Shown: one piece after another, positions 58,555-64,000 of the stretch
Layout: every line of letters starts with the position of its first letter
Position numbering within the stretch: the stretch's first letter is position 1
Origin: Cyanodermella asteris
Taxonomy: Eukaryota; Ascomycota; Lecanoromycetes; Ostropales; Stictidaceae
Assembly: GCA_900618795.1 (NCBI GenBank)
Contig: UYJD01000007.1
Coordinates: forward strand, 944,385 to 1,008,384
Reading direction: 5' to 3'
Length of the DNA stretch: 64,000 nt
The notes under the pieces: model-generated
The model's database searches: none
Told to the model about the DNA's origin: nothing
The model's input: only the letters and a program-made list of their open reading frames with translations
Position numbers and translations under genes: made by a program

Positions 58555-59797
58555 ATGCTCGCCATATTGATATTCTTGAGCATTGGCCTGGCCCTGTCGT
58601 ATTACATGAGCATGCGACCATCTGGGGTGACTCTGGTAACTTTTGCTCTCGGCCTCATGACACCACGACTACTCAAGACAGTCGTAGGTCAATTGCTGAA
58701 CCAGCGATCCACAAAAGATGATCGCATCTACGGCCTGGAACATGGGGTTCTCAATCTAGCCTTGCCACCCGCAAGCATGTGGATGAATTTCGGCTTCTGG
58801 AAGCATTCGGTATAGCACGCCTCCTACGTGACTCTAGCGAGCGCATTGAGACTCGAAGCTGACACGGACATTAAAATAGCCTGCCAATTTTGCCGAGGCG
58901 TGTGCTGCGCTGCTTGAAGAGTTATTTCTCGTGGCCGAATTGGCCAGCAGGCAAGGAGAGAAGCTGATCCTCCTCCACAACATTGACGTCGTGGATGTGG
59001 GCTTCGGCTGTGGTGACCAAAGTCTTCATTTGCACAACTTGAGTAGTGGCTTGCATGGTGCTGCCCGCACTCCAGGTGCTCACCAACCTGAAAATTCAAA
59101 CAAAGTCGGTAGTCAGCGGAGACAGATCAACCAGTACGTCGGAATCACCGCGAACGAGAGGCAATTCAATTTCGCTTTGCAGCGCTTCCTCGATGCTGGG
59201 ATCTCTCCGTTGATGTCGACTGGCCATCGGAAGGGACATCCCGTCTTCAAAATCTTTGCTGCCGATGCCGCGCAGCCAGAAAAGTGGCGGCCTGATCTCA
59301 AAGAAGCCATCGAAAACATTCACGTTCGTTCGTTACAAGGACATGAAACCTGGCTGCTTGGCTTAGACTCGATGTATCACTTTTCTCCATCCAGAAGACC
59401 AATCTTTGAGTACGCACAGCGAAAGCTTCGAGCATCCATTATGGCTTTTGATCTGATGCTTCCGGACGAAGCCTCAAGCCTGTTTGACAAGCTCCTCCTT
59501 CGGGTCTTTTATTCTGCCACTGGCACACCCTACGAAAATTTAATGACTACCCAGCAATATCGTGAGCTGCTCCGAGATGTCGGCTACAAAGACGTCATGA
59601 TAAGTGACATCTCTGAGCATGTTTTCGAACCCCTTGTCGACTATCTCAGAAACCAGGACGCAAGGTTACAAATGATAGGCAAGGGTATTGGAGGCTTTCG
59701 AATTGCGGCCTGGGTTCTCTCTCGTTGGGCTCACGTTGGTTCGGTACGCGCCTGTCTCGTTGTGGCACGACACCCAGACGGGCCCCGACATAGCTAG
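58555..59797 (+). CDS. Membrane-anchored SAM-dependent methyltransferase (cyclopropane-synthase-like)
   Basis: Exons 58555-58809 and 58880-59797, with a 70-base intron (AGCTGAC branch), give 390 aa. The first 40 residues hold two hydrophobic stretches (MLAILIFLSIGLALSYYM and GVTLVTFALGLM), likely membrane anchors. YGLEHGVLNLAL and MWMNFGFWKHS precede motif I, VVDVGFGCGDQ (about 122-132). YVGITANERQFNFA and FAADAAQP follow as the SAM-adenine and acidic motifs, then LGLDSMYHFSPSR. The architecture resembles class I lipid or cyclopropane-fatty-acid-type methyltransferases. The start is the first Met in frame after 58475; an upstream exon is possible. It follows the amine-oxidase-like gene on the same strand and ends 53 bases from the membrane-protein gene. 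Substrate unknown. Confidence 0.78.
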
Positions 59798-59850
59798 CAG
59801 GATCCGGAGACAATCATGAGCGGCAATGCTTGGACTGAGTCTGACATTCA

Positions 59851-61040
59851 TCAAATCTTCTTAGTCTTGACCGTGGTTGCCTGCTCGGTTGGTCTCGAAA
59901 TGGTAGTCCATACCAGGAAGCTTATTGTACACAAAAGCGAGTCCCAGCCGACGCTGCTAACTGCCGGATGATCGTACAAAGCCGCCAATACATTCCAGAA
60001 AGGTGAAAGCTGCCTAAGCTCGGGCTGAGCTGTTCGGACCTCATATACGATCGAATGGCGGTGACAATGTGTTTCTCCGGGATTGCTGAAGACATTAACC
60101 AGTGTTTGAGCCTGGGCACAGCTGCCTAGGACAATTATGACCCAGTAGAATCTCTCATAGCTGGACTTGGACTCGCGTGCCGAGCTGATCTCTTGATACT
60201 TGTTGACTGGCCGAAGGAGTGGCAGGAACAACGCAAGATGAGGGACGGCAAGTACTGGAAGAAAGTACTTTGTATTTGAGACGTGAGGCAGGAGTCCCAC
60301 GCTAATGACGGTCATAATCGCTGGGGCAACGTCGAAGACAACCCAAGTAGTCTCCTGTCTGTTGTTGGTAAACCCGAGTTTCTTCGAAGAGCGAGGTGAG
60401 GCTCTAGCAGAAGTGCCCGGGGCGCATCCTGCTTGCGCTATGACAATAGCTAGAAAGAAGAGATTCATGGCAAACGATATAGCGACGATTTGGCCCAAGA
60501 GCATATACATCCAAAGACCTCGAATTTGCCACGACCGTCCTGTGCAAATATGAGCAAATGTCTGTTGTCATAGACAGAAAACCCACCTTCACGAGCTAAG
60601 AACGTACTCCAGGCTGCCGTGAAGAAGAATATAGGCTGGCTCCAAAAGAGCCGTGAGTGTGTCTCAGTCGTGACCTCCCACGCATCACGAAAGAGCTGAA
60701 CATCGCTCAGCCACTGTCCGAGCTTTAGGTCGAGGATCCATCGAGCCACGGTCGTTGCAGAGGTTTGCTGAACATGTAGATTCTCTAGACGCCATGCGCG
60801 GTAAGACAGGCAGAAGAATTGGATCATATAAAACCAGGTAACGCAAAGGCTCGCCACTGTGAGGCCCGCGGTGATGAACAGAGCTCTGCGTTGCGGTCTC
60901 AGTGCAGCATGCTTATAGCCGTGAAGCAAAGACTTGCTGATGACACAAGTCAAACCTAGGCAGGTTGTTAAGTACGACAAGAATATCGCTATTCCACGAA
61001 TCTCCTGTCGTGTGATCGTTTCGCACTTTGTTGACTCCAT
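59851..61040 (-). CDS. Polytopic integral membrane protein, function unknown
   Basis: Exons 61040-60587 and 60539-59851, with a 47-base intron, give 380 aa. Seven or eight hydrophobic segments are visible: GIAIFLSYLTTCLGLTCVI, ITAGLTVASLCVTWFYMI, WSQPIFFFTAAWSTFL, LLGQIVAISFAMNLFFLA, VVFDVAPAIMTVISVGLL, FLPVLAVPHLALFLPLL, YWVIIVLGSCAQAQTLV and perhaps a last one near residue 360. The splice fuses REG to RSWQIRGLWMYMLL in the middle of a membrane region, supporting the model. I do not recognise the family; it lacks obvious MFS or ABC motifs. It is convergent with the methyltransferase, so shares the neighbourhood of a membrane-lipid or metabolite modification cluster; a transport or membrane-scaffold role would be a guess. 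Confidence 0.72.
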
Positions 61041-61949
61041 AATTGAGACTGATGACCGACAGACTGGAGGCTTTGATTCGCAGAATCAACAGAATTGGAA
61101 ATGCTTAGGTGAAAGCCTCGGACTTGTAGGTCGAGATTGTGGATCGGCTACAATAGCAGCTGCAGGTTCCGTTTCGACCCCAGTGTAANNNNNNNNNNNN
61201 NNNNNNNNNNNNNNNNNNNNNNNNNNNNNNNNNNNNNNNNNNNNNNNNNNNNNNNNNNNNNNNNNNNNNNNNNNNNNNNNNNNNNNNNNNNNNNNNNNNN
61301 NNNNNNNNNNNNNNNNNNNNNNNNNNNNNNNNNNNNNNNNNNNNNNNNNNNNNNNNNNNNNNNNNNNNNNNNNNNNNNNNNNNNNNNNNNNNNNNNNNNN
61401 NNNNNNNNNNNNNNNNNNNNNNNNNNNNNNNNNNNNNNNNNNNNNNNNNNNNNNNNNNNNNNNNNNNNNNNNNNNNNNNNNNNNNNNNNNNNNNNNNNNN
61501 NNNNNNNNNNNNNNNNNNNNNNNNNNNNNNNNNNNNNNNNNNNNNNNNNNNNNNNNNNNNNNNNNNNNNNNNNNNNNNNNNNNNNNNNNNNNNNNNNNNN
61601 NNNNNNNNNNNNNNNNNNNNNNNNNNNNNNNNNNNNNNNNNNNNNNNNNNNNNNNNNNNNNNNNNNNNNNNNNNNNNNNNNNNNNNNNNNNNNNNNNNNN
61701 NNNNNNNNNNNNNNNNNNNNNNNNNNNNNNNNNNNNNNNNNNNNNNNNNNNNNNNNNNNNNNNNNNNNNNNNNNNNNNNNNNNNNNNNNNNNNNNNNNNN
61801 NNNNNNNNNNNNNNNNNCGTGAGTCCCCGACTGACGGCCCCTTCCTATGTCCGTGACACCCGTCTAACCCACAATCTTGGCGTCTCGTTGATTCGACGAT
61901 CGGCTACACCACTAACTTCGCGGATTATTAGAACGCTAAGAGACATGGA
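61041..61949. other. Intergenic sequence with a 629-base assembly gap (61189-61817)
   Basis: Upstream of the membrane-protein gene. Only about 150 bases before and 130 bases after the gap are readable, with no gene. The gap sits where normal-composition DNA changes to the AT-rich region. Confidence 0.6.
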
Positions 61950-64000
61950 TTTCGCTCTGCGCCGCTATAAACACGTTTAGCATAGTTCTAAAGCAGTTTA
62001 AGGTTAAGGATAAAATCTAGTGCTACTTTCTCTACTTTATTTGCGTATTAGATTTAATAGCTGTAGCTGCCTAGATAGAGCTATAAGGATAGAGTATTGC
62101 TAATGCCAAAGCTATAGTGCCGTTTTAGAGTCACTTGCTAATCTATATTTAGTGTAGTATACTCTACAAGATTTAGTTATAAAAGCATATATTTACAATT
62201 AATAAGGAAATTTTATGTTTTTATTTACGCTATAAATTAAGTACGAGGTGATATAAGGTCTAATGATAAGTAACTAGCTAGTCAGCTAGCTAGTCAACTA
62301 ACTAGGTCACTATTTGCTATAGAATCTCTATTAGTAGCTTACTATTAAATAACATTATAGGTAGAAATCTATCTAGAATACTTAGCAAGATAGTTTTAAG
62401 AGTTGAATAAGCTGAACCGTAAGCTCTGCGTCTACGAGATAATAGTTGAGTGGTTAAATTACTATTCAAAGCTTAGTAGATTAAATTAGTAGATTTCTAC
62501 ATACTATTACCGCCTCATTTAGTAGAATATTTGATAGTTTAACAGCTTATTAAAACTTGACTGGAGAATCTAAGTGTCTATCTATATAATAGGTAGTAAG
62601 TAATATCGTAGCTAAGATAGCTATTAAACTGGTTGATAACCATGTTACTAGTCTAACCTAGTAGAATTAGTTAATTAAATTAGCTAGTACTAAGTAAATT
62701 TAATAGATTTTAAGTCGACTTAGTAATTAACTTATCTAAGGTGAGCGTTTTAATAGTTGATATGCTAAGCTTGATTAAGAAAATATTGCTACGCTAAGCG
62801 ATAATTACTAAACTATAGTTAGTTTACAGTTGACTCTAAACGCGAATAATTAAGCTATATATAGCGTAAAACGTAGCTAATTTGACCTCAACATAACCCC
62901 CCCCCCCCTTTTTTTTAATGAATTAAACTAAGATTAGGTTGATAGTAAGTTCGACAGTTATCTAAATAGAGCCTTAGCTAGTTTTGATTATATATTAGAT
63001 AGCTAAATTAGTAAATACACTACTCTAGTCACTTTCCTAAGCGTAGCTAAATGATAAGTAAAGAAGTCGAATATAAAAAACGCTTAACCAGACGTTCAGC
63101 TACTTTATAGATAATTTTTTTGTATTTTAAAAGCTATCGTAGGCGATTAATCAAAAGTAAAAGTAAACGAAATATCTAAATATAACAAAAAATCTCTATA
63201 AAAAAAACTATAAAAAAACTAGGCTAACTAAGTTCTCTTAAGGGTTTTGACTTTAGAAAGTTTTCTTAGGCGACTATAGCTAGAACTATAGTATATAGCA
63301 CATAGATACTTTAGCTAAAATCGCCCGTTCTAGCTTTTTTTTTCAAATGCTTTTTTTCCCGTATAAAAATGTAGCTTAGCTATGGCTTGGCTGTGACAGT
63401 GCTTTTATAATTAGGCTGAGCATAATCATCACGAGAAAAGTTGCCTTAAATAGTTTCATTGTGAAGTCTAATCATAATCTATTTGCTTTAGTTAGTGTTA
63501 GCTGATTTAACTCCTTAACTCCATTAGATTAAGGCAACCACCTGAATAGTTACTAACTGGCCTTAAGTTCTAGATCACTTTGAGGTGGACGCGATATACG
63601 TAGTATTATGCAGCATTACCATCAAAAATTTCTAACTTTTTATACTGTACTACAGCAATAAAATATTGCTTTATTCTATCAGCTATGCAATGTAGTTGCT
63701 TGCTTTCTCAGTCTATTCTACAATCATAAATGACATGTCATGTTATCATAACCTTGCAGATTCTTAGAGATAGCGCTTTATTGATTGACGACAGTACCGC
63801 TCAAGTGGCAATGCGTGATATTATTACTATGTCATAGAGTAAAAAGTACATAATTGTGCTCACTTGCCTAGCTACTTTCACATCTTTAAGTACGACAGCT
63901 TAGAAATGCTTCTAATGCTTTAATATTACTTTACTAAGCGTGATTTTTAGAAGGATACTGATCACTTTGATGGAAAACGTGGCTCCTGACTATTGTTAAT
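61950..64000. repeat. AT-rich, probably RIP-mutated repeat DNA running off the window
   Basis: About 2 kb to the window end is strongly AT-biased, full of TA, TAG, CTA and AGCTA-like words, poor in CA/TG, and has no long open frame. It contains CTAGCTAG-type runs near 62277-62310 and a C12T8 tract at 62897-62916. This pattern is what repeat-induced point mutation leaves in ascomycete transposons. The original element cannot be named from sequence alone; no terminal repeats are seen inside the window. Confidence 0.7.

Noticed and set aside
62276-62310. CTAGCTAG-like run as a possible binding site or inverted terminal repeat
   Set aside because: It lies within AT-biased repeat DNA where TA/AG/CT-rich words are expected; no partner repeat was found.
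3641-64000. CRISPR arrays, operons and bacterial-type elements
   Set aside because: No regular direct repeats with spacers; gene structure is eukaryotic with spliceosomal introns.

Overview
This is a 64 kb piece of an ascomycete nuclear genome. The gene set (ACC1, VAC8, TUF1, TIF5, TTI1, RRB1, a Tem1/Spg1 GTPase, an external NADH dehydrogenase) is fungal. The introns are short, about 41-84 bases in all but two cases, with GTRNGT-like donors and CTAAC/CTGAC branch sites close to the acceptor. Protein style and the AT-rich, apparently RIP-mutated tail fit Dothideomycetes (Capnodiales/Mycosphaerellales-like), but the class is an inference. Two assembly gaps are present (2631-2655 and 61189-61817).

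Left part (1-17 kb): a partial YAP-binding/ALF4/glomulin protein, a tiny spliced gene whose product ends in a CaaX box and looks like a lipopeptide pheromone precursor, a PX/PH-less phospholipase D, a hypothetical protein, a four-BRCT Dpb11/Rad4-like checkpoint protein, an NDE1-type NADH dehydrogenase, a small three-exon conserved-looking protein and a Pho85-type cyclin. A 7.4 kb stretch without a convincing gene follows (16970-24353).

Middle (24-54 kb): mostly housekeeping. RRB1 and TEM1/SPG1 are divergent; then come a RING protein with SUMO-interaction-like motifs, a short-chain dehydrogenase, mitochondrial EF-Tu, VAC8, acetyl-CoA carboxylase (three exons, 2282 aa), a second, five-exon SDR, eIF5 and TTI1. 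A 3.1 kb gene-poor stretch lies upstream of ACC1, and a small AT-rich island lies behind the second SDR.

Right part (54-61 kb): four tightly packed, apparently accessory genes: a flavin monooxygenase and an amine-oxidase-like flavoprotein that share a divergent promoter, a membrane-anchored SAM methyltransferase, and a polytopic membrane protein that ends 53 bases from the methyltransferase. The flavoprotein plus methyltransferase pair recalls bacterial lipid-modifying pairs (cyclopropane or furan fatty acid type). No PKS or NRPS is visible. The cluster abuts a gap and then 2 kb of heavily AT-biased, repeat-derived DNA running to the window end. This cluster and the pheromone-like gene are the most interesting items. 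Exon structures were assembled by eye from splice consensus, phase and family conservation.
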